A stretch of DNA of 64,000 nucleotides from Scolanthus callimorphus (lineage: Eukaryota; Cnidaria; Anthozoa; Actiniaria; Edwardsiidae): contig CM066925.1 in assembly GCA_033964015.1 (NCBI GenBank), forward strand, positions 8,222,435-8,286,434. The letters are read 5' to 3'. Under the pieces are notes generated by a model. It did not search any database. It saw nothing but the letters and a program-made list of their open reading frames with translations, and was not told the origin of the DNA. Below are positions 55,854 to 63,060 of the stretch, one piece after another (within the stretch, counting starts at the first letter, position 1; every line of letters starts with the position of its first letter). The translations under genes and the position numbers were made by a program.

Positions 55854-58800
55854 TGGCTACGCCCCTGCGAGGAGGAAAACTTGTTTTCCGTTGTGCCGGC
55901 GGTAGAACGCTTGAGAATTTTCTTAGAGAAGAAGCGCCTTCGACCTGAATCCACGAGTAATTCTATATCTGAAAGTTAGAGAATAACAACAGCCGCTATT
56001 CTGCAAATCATTCTGATGAAAACTTTGAATTGAAGCGAAAACTGTAACTATGAAAGTTTCCTTAGCAAAGGAAAAATGAAAAAGGATTTGTTGAATTGTT
56101 CGCTGAATCGATTTTCGTAGACTCCTATCTTTCTTGTTTGCATAGAGAAGAATCGCCTTGCAAACACTAGAATGCCCGTTATCTCTTTGTTCGACCAGCC
56201 TCTTCCCCTCAGATAAATAACCCTTCATCTGAAGGCATTTAAGAGAAACCTCCAGCGCTTTATTCTTGGCGTGTGTGAAAGAAGTGTTTCATTCAATGCG
56301 GCCGATACGGCGGGGAATCACTAGGCGAACGAAGTTTGATTGACGTCTACTAAGAACCAGTCGCGAAATGTGAAACAAATTCGCGAACGCACAGTTGACT
56401 GAGAATGAGTGTAATAGAGTGGAACAAAGAGTAATAGTCAAACCAGGACAAAAGAGAACAAAGAAATTAGAGCGTATTGTACTAAAATGCTAAAGTGTAT
56501 TCCACGGGTTTATGAAAACCACTCGGGGAGAACTAGTGTACATGAGATATCTGACACTTGAAGTGTATCCTAATTATCGCTGTCGGAAATGTCTTCTTTG
56601 TCAAACTACAGTCGGTTCGATTACTGCTAATGATAACCCCCGAGTGTTGAGAATCTATCATTAGACTGCTTGCAGTCTCTTCTTTGGCGAACGTCCATAA
56701 ATCGAGAGAAAGGGAAAGGGAGTCCGTGAGTGCCGAAGGCAGGACTAGGACTTTATTCTCTATTTACTGACGTTCGCCAAAGAAGGGGCTGCAAGCAGTC
56801 TAATCTATCATAAGCGTTGCAATTAAACTTAAAAGCATTTCACTGTTTTGAGAATCGTTGGAGATCGGATGACAATGCGTTGTAGAAGCATAGGTATTTC
56901 GTTGGCAATCATTTGCAACGCGTTGTGAACCATTCCCACTGCGTTGTGAAGCGTTGTCAATGCATTGGCATCGCGTTGTAAAGCATTTAAACGCAAATTT
57001 CATTAATACGGGTTTTCGCGTGGAGAGTCACATATAGTCTGATAGAAATCCGTGGGTAAATAAAGTAATATGTATGTATGTAACCAGGCTCACCCGCACG
57101 CTCAACCGCTCACCCGCTGTCATTCTATTGTCTGGAGAAAAATAGGGGGGATCCTTCTATTGTCTTCCAGAAAAGGTAGGGGGGATATCCTTCTATTGTC
57201 TCCAAATGCAATAGGGCTCCGCGGCTCCGCACCACCATCCTCACCCGCATGCTCACCGCCATGCTCACCATCAAAATGGGTTCAAAATAGTCTGTGACGT
57301 CATGCTCATCGGCAGGCTCACCCGCTCTCCTTCTATTGTCTTGAGATCTTTCTATTGTCTTCTATTATCATTCTATAACAATAACAATAGGCTCACCACC
57401 ATCCTCACCCGTTCTCCTTCTATTGTCTTGAGAAAAAGTAGGGGGTGGGGATATCCTTATATTGTCTTTTGAGAAAAAAAGTGGGGGGATGGTATCCTTG
57501 TAATGTGAGGCTCTTCGGCTTCTCACAGGGCTCCTCAAAAATAAGGTTAATTCGGTCCCTACCATACTACTATTGTGCCAGAATAACGGAGATTTCTTTT
57601 GTCAGCAAAGGTGAAAAGATACCAGGAAGAGGCTCTCTGCTTTTAAGGAACTGGTTCTTCGAGGAATAGGTCCGTTTTGTGGCCGCTATTTGCTATAGTC
57701 AAAGCTTTATGCTCCCACGCTACTTACCAATTAGTATAACGTTTGGATCCGAGCACGTTATATTTCCAGAGAAAAAAGTGGCGCAGACTTTGAATTCGTA
57801 AAAACTATTGCACATGAGATCCAATTTGGCATCTTCACTGTCCGTGCTCACTCTTTCTGAAAACCAAATTGACTTGTGGCCTAAGGTCTGAAGTGGTCTG
57901 TAATTTAGTATCTGATTCACCAGCAGGCAAGTGACTTCTTTGCCATAGTTCCATGTTAAGTTAATGCTGCAGTTTGGAGTTTCTAGTTCCGTGTTTCTGA
58001 TTGTCGGTGTACTGGTATCCATAGCTGCAGAAGGAAAACAAGGAAAAACGTTTTCTAATGGGGATCACCTTATTGTTAGTCGTACTTTCTATGCTTTGGT
58101 AGGAAAGATTTCCGAGAAAAATCGGATTAAAGACAAACCAAATGTTGAAAAAGTAAAAACAAAAAACATGAACTCCTTATTTAAAGCTCGTCCACCATGG
58201 ACATAAAATAAGTAAAATTGTAGCCGTGAAAACACATGTACCGGCATTTGCCCGTAGTAATCAACATAACGAGCCAGAGCTTCTTCGAATCCGGAATTAA
58301 AACGCTGGATCCCGCAGAGATAGGGGAAGATTGTTCCCCTATCTCGGTTGGGTGCTAAACGTAGCCAGAGATGGATGAAAGCCCTAAGCGTCAAAGTTGG
58401 CGCTTATCTCCGTGCCTTTGGTCAAACAAAATGAGGTTCCTCTTTCAACGCCTGAAACCTAACACTCATGGTTAGACACTTACCGAGCAGTTCCCATTGC
58501 TTTGATGAAACACTGAAACATCGAATTCTTCAAACCCCTAAATCATTTTAGCACACAAGGCAAACGTTTTTACAGTAGTTCGGTGTGATTACTCAAGTAT
58601 CGTCGGGATAAAAACAGCGGTTCCGTTACAGCTGCTGCACTGAACTAAAAATCTACTAAGTGCCGAACTGAAGCACGTCTGCGAACTTGAATGTAAAACT
58701 GTATTTTTTTCTATACTCTGTTATCCACAATTACGCGGAAATGTGAGAGGGAACAGGCAAGTTTACGTTATTATTTTCTAGGTGCCTGTATTGTTTTTAA

Positions 58801-61800
58801 TTTCATGAAAAATAATTTCTCGAGTTCACTATCCCGAAGCATTTAGGCACGCAAGCATACGAGAGCTTCTACCTGGATAAAACCAGCTAAGATACAGAAA
58901 AAGGCCGTCAATTCGATTGGATCCCGAACGCATAAAAATAATTTGTCGAGTTCAGTATCCCGAAGCATTCAGGCACGCAAGCATGCGAGAGCTTCTACCT
59001 GGATAAACCAGCTGGTTTAAATAAAAAAAAAAAACACAGCTAAGATGCATAAAAAGGCCGTCAATTCGATTGGATCCCGAACGCATAAAAAATAATTTCT
59101 CGAGTTCAGTATCCCGAAGCATTCAGGCACGCAAGCATGCGAGAGCTTCTACCTGGATAAACCAGCTAAGATACAGAAAAAGGCCGTCAATTCGATTGGA
59201 TGCCGAACGCATAACAAATAATTTCTCGAGTTCAGTATCCCGAAGCATTCAGGCACGCAAGCATGCGAGAGCTTCTACCTGGATAAACCAGCTAAGATAC
59301 ATAAAAAGGCCGTCAATTCGATTGGATCCCGAACGCGGCATAAAAAATAATTTGTCGAGTTCAGTATCCCGAAGCATTCAGGCACGCAAGCATGCGAGAG
59401 CTTCTACCTGGATAAACCAGCTAAGATACAGAAAAAGGCCGTCAATTCGATTGGATCCCGAACGCGGCATAAAAAATAATTTGTCGAGTTCAGTATCCCG
59501 AAGCATTCAGGCACGCAAGCATGCGAGAGCTTCTACCTGGATAAACCAGCTAAGATACATAAAAAGGCCGTCAATTCGATTGGATCCCGAACGCGGCCTA
59601 AAAATAATTTGTCGAGTTCAGTATCCCGAAGCATTCAGGCACGCAAGCATGCGAGAGCTTCTACCTGGATAAACCAGCTAAGATACAGAAAAAGGCCGTC
59701 AATTCGATTGGATCCCGAACGCGGCATAAAAAATAATTTGTCGAGTTCAGTATCCCGAAGCATTCAGGCACGCAAGCATGCGAGAGCTTCTACCTGGATA
59801 AACCAGCTAAGATACAGAAAAAGGCCGTCAATTCGATTGGATGCCGAACGCATAACAAATAATTTCTCGAGTTCAGTATCCCGAAGCATTCAGGCACGCA
59901 AGCATGCGAGAGCTTCTACCTGGATAAACCAGCTAAGATACATAAAAAGGCCGTCAATTCGATTGGATCCCGAACGCGGCATAAAAAATAATTTGTCGAG
60001 TTCAGTATCCCGAAGCATTCAGGCACGCAAGCATGCGAGAGCTTCTACCTGGATAAACCAGCTAAGATACAGAAAAAGGCCGTCAATTCGATTGGATCCC
60101 GAACGCATGACAAATAATTTGTCGAGTTCAGTATCCCGTACACGTACACGATCGTGCAATAACTTCCACCTTATCCACCTGGATACTAAACCAGCTAAGA
60201 TATGGCCTGACGTCTGATTCGGCTGTATACCTGGACCATTACTTCTACGTGAGACTTGTACAGTTTTACAGCTTGATTTTGTCATCTCCCGCGTCTTCGA
60301 ATCTATTTTCGGGGTATCAGTCGCTGCCTTCGGCCTTGTTGTTGTTGGCGACCGCCATCTTGTCTTGCTAATGGCCTCCATCTTGTCTTCGCTGAAGGTC
60401 ATCGTTCTCGAATATCGAACCCTTCTAGCCTTTTTATCAGCACAGATATAAAGCCGTTCTTGCAGAATGCAGTATTACATTGCCTCAAGAAGGCAGCAAT
60501 CCCAAACGTCGATGCAACAAAGGCCGGCTTGTCGTTTTCAAAGCTCCTCTTGTCCCGCCGGCGGGCAGGATCAGTTCATCAACTTTAACCTCACGAGACT
60601 TGACCACGAAACTGCTTGCGGCAATTTTCTAGCTTTTCAGACCCAATACATACACACTCCACATCAACCATCGAAACCCATTATAAATACAGGCAACAAA
60701 GACGAGAACGTGCACTAGAATAGCGGGCCTTATTTAGCGCACTTGTCATTTTATTTCCGAAGTCCAACCCTCTGCATAAAACAGACCCCCAAATACATAT
60801 CGTGAACGCAAATCTTGTTATCGCCTCCTATGAGTCGATGAAAGGGGATTATGACACCTCCTCTTAAGAACCAATATTGCAGAAATTCGGATTTCCGGAG
60901 AGTTCTGGCTCGTTATGATATAACTCCTGATTAATAGAAAAACCTTTCAATTGTTAGAAAAATGCAATTCTAGGTTGTTTTGACCTGTTATCAAGAGGAT
61001 GTCAGAGAAGTGGCCAGCAAGCATGCGAGAGCGTCTTTAACGTCGACAACTCGCAACACCTTTTGGTTGACAAACCTGAGGTCGACGGTAAACCTCTTAA
61101 CTTCTTTTCTCTAAAGGGCTCCATTTGAATGGAAAGCAACGCTATAAGAAAGCTGGATAGAGAAAAGTCAATACGGCGTCGGCCCGGGTTCGAACTAATG
61201 CGCCGTATCATAAAACACTGCTTTAGCTGGTTATAGCGCAATCTTTTGTCTTCCTTGTTTCAGCTGATAGTTCAAGAAAATAGCTCAGAACAAAAGACGA
61301 TGTCATAGAAATTTGAAACTACAAAACCTATGTACATCAAAAAAGATGTACAAGCCGGGGCCGTTTGGCAAAAAAACATAGAAAGCCTGTGCAACCACGT
61401 CTTTAATTGGGCATTTTCCAACCGGAAAAATATGCCCAATCTGAGAGCAGCATTTCATTACCCTAGAATTCGAAATGGTAGATTATGCTTTTCCAGCGCC
61501 TCGTTTACGGGATTGACCCTTGAACAGTTCCCGCTGAAGCAGTGGATCATCGGGCATGGTTTTACCTGTGTTGGTGTTAACATATACATTTGCTGTTGGT
61601 CCTCTTCCGCCAATTGAGAAGGCTGTAATTGAGACTTGGTATTGGGTGCAAGGGCGTAGTTCCATCAGTTCAAGTGTAGTTCCGTTTGTTACCATCTTCC
61701 TTTCTCTTTGAAAAGGTTCTTTATAACGAATTTCATAGAAGATCTCCTTTGCGTTCCAATGTTTTTGAGGTAACGCCGTCCACGATAGTCGATTGCCGTA

Positions 61801-63060
61801 AAGCGTTATATTTTGAGTCATTGTATCAGGTGCTAGAACATAAAAAAGAATTCAATTGAATTGAATTGATTAATACTTGAATTGATTAATATCCTATCAA
61901 CAGTTCTGACAAGAACGTAGGAAGGACCTGGTATGGTAGGCATGTACTATTAACAATGTTAGTGCTGATGGCGTATCCGCAGATACGATCAAGAGCGAGC
62001 AGAAGTGCTCGACCAGATGCAATAAAGGATGTTAAAAATGCCAAATGCTTTTTACTAATAATAACTTTGATTTGCATATATTGCTGACCACCCCACTCAG
62101 TGAACATTCTGGACTTTATTCATACTACCTGCTTCCTGTGTCGTTATGTTTATTCCTGAGCCTGAAGGACCGGTACCCTTTGATGTTTTGGCAGCTACAG
62201 TGACTTTATAACTTGTTGAGGGATGCAAATCACTGATGGTTGCCTCATTGATGTTTGGACCCAGGGAAATAGCGCGCCAAGGAATGTATTGTTGATTAAG
62301 GTCTTCCAGACGTTTGACACGAACAATGTAACCAACTGACCACCCGTTAAGTTGCCGCTTTGGCAAGCTGGTCCACGAAATATGGGCACTCTTTGAGTAT
62401 ATGTGCTTCAGTCTAGGAACAATAGTTCCACTTGGAACTGTAAATAGGTTAAAACAACTTATTAATTGGTTCGAAGCAATATCGATATTGGTCTTTTTAA
62501 CTATTTATCAAATGCTTGTTATTGGTTATTACAACCCAATGCAATCGACCAAAGAAAGTATTTCTCAAATAGTGGTGGTCAGTATTTCTCAAACACTTAA
62601 AACAGACAGGGAGTGGGTAACTAGCAAATAAAATCAGATAAAGCAATTGCAATTATGCTTTAATTCCAAAATATACAGTAAATTCAAAAGAGTAAGAAGA
62701 GGAAGAGCCAGACATTCTGTATTCTTAAGAGAAACTTACCGCTTTCTTCTGTGTACACGAATATTGGCTGAGAGGTTACTGTCTCGTTATTACTCTCATC
62801 GAGTAATTTTGCCACTGATATTTTATAGATCGTGTGTGGTTCCAATCCTGACATAACAACTGTATCATTCGTGATGATTTTGGACCAGGAGAGGCCATCA
62901 GTACTTTCTCGGTTGACACGATATGAAAATTTCTCGTTCACCGTCTTGTTGTCTGGTTTACTGAAATTTGCTGCTGAATTTCTGCTAAAATCTTCAATCT
63001 TCATTATTACTACCTTTGTCGTCTTCTTTTGGATTTTTAGGAATAGTTTGGAGTGGTTTT
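36463..63060 (-). CDS. FN3-type receptor tyrosine kinase gene (3' part; 5' end outside window)
   Basis: A single-pass receptor tyrosine kinase assembled from about 20 exons; exon joins below are all GT-AG with matching phase unless stated. Order: about nine fibronectin-III domains (63060 to 47201), mostly on phase-1 exons as is usual for FN3 modules; linker exon; transmembrane helix; juxtamembrane; kinase with GQGAFGFVFKA P-loop, VAVK lysine, alphaC glutamate, a kinase insert of about 165 residues, IHRDLAARN, DFG, APE, SNDVWSFG, and a tail with YTEI and NPIY. Such receptors bind extracellular ligands and autophosphorylate. FN3 ectodomains occur in Tie, Eph, Axl and several cnidarian-expanded receptors, and I cannot assign one. 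Lesions: two 1-bp deletions in the FN3 exon 51936-52269, one in exon 44137-44317, and no clean exon for the segment between WEIMTMG and YDVIESCW. The signal peptide is not in the window. Pseudogene or assembly indels; undecided. Confidence 0.8.
36880..37315 (+). repeat. Dispersed repeat, copy B, in a kinase intron
   Basis: Reverse complement of 13830-14255: AACGTCAAACTTTCTAATTA, TTCACCAGGCGCTATTGAAA and GTCACAAGATAT are shared. Noncoding. Confidence 0.65.
37317..37493. mobile_element. TACAACAAC..GTTGTTGTA element
   Basis: Bounded by ATACAACAACAC and TTGTTGTTGTATAAAACAAA, with GCGCGCTCTGATTGGC near the left end. Same family as 12817-12925. The rest of this intron to 38149 shows no exon. Confidence 0.6.
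38150..39238. repeat. 127-bp intronic minisatellite with CRE and E-box motifs
   Basis: About 8.5 units. Each carries GATGACGTCATCGATGACGT, CATGTCACGTGACC, TTGCCTCCAAAATAACTTTA and CCCAAGTTTGGTCACCTAGC. The CRE-like TGACGTCA occurs twice and CACGTG once per typical unit; the second unit lacks one CRE. Lies in the last kinase intron. Confidence 0.9.
39241..39284. repeat. (CGAA)n microsatellite
   Basis: GGACGAACGAACGAACGAAC and further units directly follow the last minisatellite copy. Confidence 0.85.
39300..39930. other. Intron sequence with repeat fragments
   Basis: 39335-39405 matches 26480-26545 (TAGCTATGGGGCTCCGC) and forms a GC-rich hairpin. TCTGGATGTAA..GATTATTGTCAAAAGCCGG is duplicated (39559 and 39689). 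On the minus strand a CCAGAATGGCGGAAGACTGG segment runs into GTAAGC, another ATG-plus-donor look-alike. No kinase exon found here. Confidence 0.4.
39931..39971 (-). CDS. Kinase exon: subdomain IX (WSFGVTLWEIMTMG)
   Basis: A 41-nt exon between TTGTTCAACAG and GGTAAGA. The first base completes the Val codon of the SNDV end of the previous exon, giving the DVWSFG motif that stabilises the catalytic loop. Ends in phase 1. Confidence 0.85.
40128..40605. repeat. Intronic inverted repeat (AAGTGATATCTCATTTTAAA arms)
   Basis: AAGTGATATCTCATTTTAAAGC is mirrored by GCTTTAAAGTGAGGTATCACTT, and ACTACCTTCGCGGTA by TACCCCGAAGGTAG. Possibly a relative of the next element. Noncoding. Confidence 0.55.
40622..41516. 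mobile_element. Intronic element with TACCGTAAACCTTCGCGG ends
   Basis: 895 bp. The ends TACCGTAAACCTTCGCGGTA and CGCGAAGGTTTACGGTA are complementary, with TA at the borders. Interior AT-rich without an ORF. Confidence 0.7.
41724..41926. repeat. Partial duplication of a kinase exon end and its splice donor
   Basis: 41781-41831 repeats 41876-41926: the last part of the catalytic exon (ALTDMEFTTS) plus a donor, GTAAGT in the copy and GTGAGT in the original. The shared CTCTCTAATAGG at 41724 and 41846 shows that the duplication extends into the intron. Confidence 0.8.
41887..42101 (-). CDS. Kinase exon: catalytic and activation loops
   Basis: From CTACCTGCAG to GTGAGT. Encodes EFLSNKGLIHRDLAARNILV, VAKVADFGLMRR, YQEAIYHT, RLPIKWTAPEAL and TTSNDV. 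HRDLAARN is the receptor-type catalytic loop; DFG and APE are intact, and two activation-loop tyrosines are present. Confidence 0.93.
42102..42941. other. Kinase intron
   Basis: Holds a GCGCGC-flanked inverted stretch at 42225-42345 (CTGATTCTTG/CAAGAATCAG). No further exon seen. Confidence 0.4.
42942..43550 (-). CDS. Kinase exon: long Asn/Asp-rich insert and alphaE start
   Basis: 609 nt between TTTTCTGTAG and GGTGAGT. It starts KNTPENKN, continues through a charged insert with a DNDNDERDNGNDE run, then MYQSMLKR, and ends FDVTKLASFGWQIVKGM, which joins EFLSNKG of the next exon as the alphaE helix. Inserts here usually carry docking tyrosines; YQSM fits the YxxM motif bound by PI3-kinase p85 SH2 domains. 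The ND run is encoded by a simple GACAATGACAATGACGAGC repeat. Confidence 0.88.
43738..43984. mobile_element. Intronic MITE with TAGAGCGGATTTCA ends
   Basis: TAGAGCGGATTTCACATGAC and GTCATCTGAAATCCGCTCTA are inverted copies over about 27 bp. The interior has CCAATCAG motifs. 247 bp. Confidence 0.75.
44137..44317 (-). CDS. Kinase exon: alphaC to hinge, with 1-bp deletion
   Basis: From ATCATAG to the weak donor GTTTGA. The first frame gives EGASEAEKAEFLKEMV (alphaC glutamate present). The next frame gives MANVGSHPNIVNFIGYCT and LVLEFAEYGDLLTLLKT. The switch falls at GTTTC|ATGG near 44262. The exon is 181 nt where flanking phases require 182, so exactly one base is missing. Confidence 0.85.
44470..44785. 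mobile_element. Intronic MITE with CCCGTTTACACTTGC ends
   Basis: AAGCCCGGTTTACACTTGCG and CAAGTGTAAACGGGCCTT pair, with inner arms of TTGTCGCGGCGATTTTTCTCGC type. 316 bp, noncoding. Confidence 0.75.
44963..45202 (-). CDS. Kinase exon: juxtamembrane, P-loop and catalytic lysine
   Basis: Taken from TTTTAATTAG (a later TATAG is possible) to GGTGAGC. Encodes a basic KKSKKLIDYRKCDCRKSR juxtamembrane, EYEIVPELLKYQHDIGQG, the glycine loop GQGAFGFVFKA and REVAVKLLH with the ATP-binding lysine. Confidence 0.88.
45450..45570. repeat. Intronic hairpin (AAACCATTATCCTGC arms)
   Basis: TAAAACCATTATCCTGCTCG and GCAGGATAATGGTTA pair. Inner arms GCAGAATATCGTCTGA and TCAGACGATATTCTGC extend the stem. About 120 bp. 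Confidence 0.75.
45828..46015. repeat. Intronic hairpin (AAGCAATAAAAATACTTTC arms)
   Basis: Nearly the whole 188 bp folds back on itself: AAGCAATAAAAATACTTTCT with its counterpart at 45995-46015, and AACTTGAAAGACACTCG with CGTGTCTTTCAAGTT at the centre. Confidence 0.8.
46218..46243. repeat. (GAATT)n microsatellite
   Basis: ATTGAATTGAATTGAATTGA follows GTAAATAAA; resembles a short retroposon tail. Confidence 0.8.
46252..46333 (-). CDS. Kinase exon: transmembrane helix
   Basis: An 82-nt exon between a T-rich CAG acceptor and GTGCGT. Encodes IVGTTVASVVLIAATVGVCF and LVKKWKR: one hydrophobic helix followed by a basic stop-transfer segment. Too short to appear as an open frame on its own. Confidence 0.9.
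46334..46850. other. Kinase intron
   Basis: AT-rich. GGGGCTCGATTCCCAC near 46651 resembles a tRNA T-arm but has no partner A box. Nothing else seen. Confidence 0.35.
46851..46880 (-). CDS. Receptor exon: 30-nt extracellular linker
   Basis: Between TTGTTTCAG and GGTAATG. Adds DSQEVMGVDPA between the last FN3 domain and the membrane helix. Phase 1 at both ends fits its neighbours exactly. Confidence 0.75.
47201..47482 (-). CDS. Receptor exon: membrane-proximal FN3 domain
   Basis: A full FN3 module in one phase-1/phase-1 exon: PNVKPKNLRV, HLKWDPLPD, GYTVKYKG, RLDASTRYSVMVAGRT and a MWSDPIPFLT end. The Trp of strand B and Tyr of strand F typical of FN3 are in place. Confidence 0.9.
48120..48186 (-). 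CDS. Receptor exon: second half of an FN3 domain
   Basis: 67 nt from TTCTTGATAG to the GTATGT donor. Encodes VRAFSGKGDGPASSITVRTK, the F-G strands that complete the domain begun at 48687. Phase 0 in, phase 1 out. Confidence 0.85.
48446..48687 (-). CDS. Receptor exon: first half of an FN3 domain
   Basis: 242 nt; PVSSPNRLRLLNVTSSTIRI, WDPLTIKQWRGVDKGYRMFV and ENLKPYTNYTIK before a GTAATG donor. Phase 1 in, phase 0 out. Potential N-glycosylation at NVT and NYT. Confidence 0.88.
49484..49634 (-). CDS. Receptor exon: second half of an FN3 domain
   Basis: 151 nt between TGTTTATAG and GTACGT. Encodes VLNASVNGSITNKTF, LTAYTNYSLSIRASTSAGDG and WSKWYTAPTEED. Phase 0 in, phase 1 out. Confidence 0.88.
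49702..49853 (-). CDS. Receptor exon: first half of an FN3 domain
   Basis: ARAPDLTNFRSMGPNTLFAK, WMPLSPHTANGDVHKYNLHF and ESKE before GTAAGT. Two in-phase acceptors (TTTCTAG or TTCCAG six bases later) are possible at the start. Confidence 0.87.
50530..50914. mobile_element. MITE inserted against an FN3-exon splice donor
   Basis: The ends TAATGGGGAGTTTGCAGGTG and CACCTGCAAACTCCCCATTA are inverted copies over about 48 bp. TA at the edges suggests the target duplication. The right end lies 2 bp from the exon ending at 50916, so the MITE supplies the donor's downstream bases. Interior hairpin GGTGGGCAACAGTTGCCCACC. Confidence 0.8.
50916..51224 (-). CDS. Receptor exon: FN3 domain
   Basis: A 309-nt phase-1/phase-1 exon from TGCTTCACAG to GGTAATG: YPSNISITALTATEVQVEWT, FLRYYLIYFTENV, LHGLRPHTTYNVSVAAVTVG and LVTTKEG. 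Several N-x-S/T sites. Confidence 0.9.
51324..51563. mobile_element. Partial copy of the CTAAACTAGGACACATGT element
   Basis: Same left end as 2959-3504 and the same interior words GTTGCGCGCGACAAATTTTG and GTCCGAGACACACGCGTGC. The right end stops in GCGCTACATGTGAC. Located in a receptor intron. Confidence 0.65.
51936..52269 (-). CDS. Receptor exon: FN3 domain with two 1-bp deletions
   Basis: 334 nt where phase 1 at both ends needs 336. Frame one gives VPGAVT; the second gives NLRSYDTPNVEKIVFSWC, FKLYIWETKT and TLKLYTNYSMQMTVVNHIGE; the third gives KPMYFDFQTKEG before GTAGGT. Shifts fall near 52254 and 51980. The rest is a normal FN3 fold pattern. Confidence 0.8.
52270..53341. other. Receptor intron
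   Basis: AT-rich. I see no additional FN3 exon or strong repeat. Confidence 0.35.
53342..53644 (-). CDS. Receptor exon: FN3 domain
   Basis: 303-nt phase-1/phase-1 exon from a T-rich CACAG to GGTAGGT. VGARSNVKAEVLGPHSIRIT, WKKTNSSSTFIIKLIYSL, IRNLTAYMKYQIEVRAVSAK and SERTKED. Confidence 0.88.
54200..55000 (+). pseudogene. Decayed non-LTR retrotransposon reverse-transcriptase tail
   Basis: Plus-strand frames, broken by several shifts and stops, read DLSNIKRWLLTNKLSLNV, ISKKIASGIGALKRVRSIND, QPHFDYCSSVWDNCS, LQKLQNRAARIFTF and LNWKRITKRQMETK. This order is the C-terminal part of Jockey/CR1/L2-type reverse transcriptases. It lies in a receptor intron, antisense to the gene, and is clearly dead. 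Confidence 0.8.
55081..57036. mobile_element. About 2-kb inverted-repeat element with nested insertions
   Basis: The ends TATATGTGACTCTCCATACG and GCGTGGAGAGTCACATATA pair over about 38 bp. Both subterminal zones repeat GCGTTG/CAACGC words (CAACGCGTTGCAATGCATTT; AATGCGTTGTAGAAGC). Inside are a poly-C-bearing inverted repeat (55480-55870, C-run of about 47 from 55806) and a MITE at 56656-56805. No transposase ORF recognised. Confidence 0.65.
56656..56805. mobile_element. Nested MITE with ATTAGACTGCTTGCAG ends
   Basis: CTATCATTAGACTGCTTGCA and TGCAAGCAGTCTAATCTATC pair; inner arms CTTCTTTGGCGAACGTC and GACGTTCGCCAAAGAAG continue the stem. 150 bp. Confidence 0.75.
57085..57500. repeat. Degenerate repeats of CTTCTATTGTCT and GCTCACC words
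   Basis: CCTTCTATTGTCTCCA-type and CACCCGCATGCTCACC-type words recur many times. A related stretch in reverse sense lies at 54060-54180 (GGTGGTGAGCATG). No exon in it. Confidence 0.5.
57728..58024 (-). CDS. Receptor exon: divergent FN3 domain
   Basis: 297-nt phase-1/phase-1 exon from CCTTCTGCAG to GGTAAGT. MDTSTPTIRNTELETPNCSI, LTWNYGKEVTC and LMCNSFYEFKVCATFFSGNI. It keeps the strand-B Trp and the YEFKV strand; extra cysteines could form a disulphide. Confidence 0.83.
58830..60190. repeat. About 129-bp intronic minisatellite
   Basis: Ten or so units of 126-130 bp. Landmarks: AGTATCCCGAAGCATTCAGG, GCAAGCATGCGAGAGCTTCT, ACCTGGATAAACCAGCTAAG and GGCCGTCAATTCGATTGGAT. The most regular units start at about 59135, 59261, 59390, 59520, 59648, 59776, 59902 and 60031 (GCATGC position). 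Because most units are a multiple of 3, long plus-strand frames run through; no sign that they are translated. Confidence 0.92.
60191..61565. other. Receptor intron
   Basis: Contains CGCCATCTTGTCTTGC at 60352 (YY1-like word again). CCCGGGTTCGAAC (61187) and TTAGCTGGTTATAGCGC (61223) resemble tRNA B and A boxes but are in the wrong order. No exon seen. Confidence 0.35.
61566..61832 (-). CDS. Receptor exon: FN3 domain
   Basis: 267-nt phase-1/phase-1 exon from TATGTTCTAG to GGTAAAA. PDTMTQNITLYGNRLSWTAL, EIFYEIRYKEPF, LMELRPCTQYQVSITAFSIG and GPTANVYVNTNT. Confidence 0.88.
62129..62437 (-). CDS. Receptor exon: FN3 domain
   Basis: 309-nt phase-1/phase-1 exon from CTATTTACAG to GGTAGTA. PSGTIVPRLKHIYSKSAHIS, WTSLPKRQLNGWSVGYIVRV, LHPSTSYKVTVAAKTSKGTG and GINITTQEA. 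Confidence 0.9.
62740..63060 (-). CDS. Receptor exon: divergent FN3-like domain (most 5' exon seen)
   Basis: 321-nt phase-1/phase-1 exon from TTCTGTTTCAG to GGTAAGT. NHSKLFLKIQKKTTKVVIMK, FSYRVNRESTDGLSW, MSGLEPHTIYKISVAKL and PIFVYTEES. The strand-B Trp is absent. Entry phase shows that more exons, including a signal peptide, lie upstream. Confidence 0.8.

Noticed and set aside
59070..60217. Two plus-strand frames of about 200 codons with 43-residue repeats
   Set aside because: Simple translation of a 129-bp minisatellite inside an intron; units of 126, 128 and 130 bp break the frame.
61180..61245. Possible tRNA gene
   Set aside because: B-box-like GGGTTCGAAC precedes the A-box-like TTAGCTGGTTATAGC, and no cloverleaf forms.
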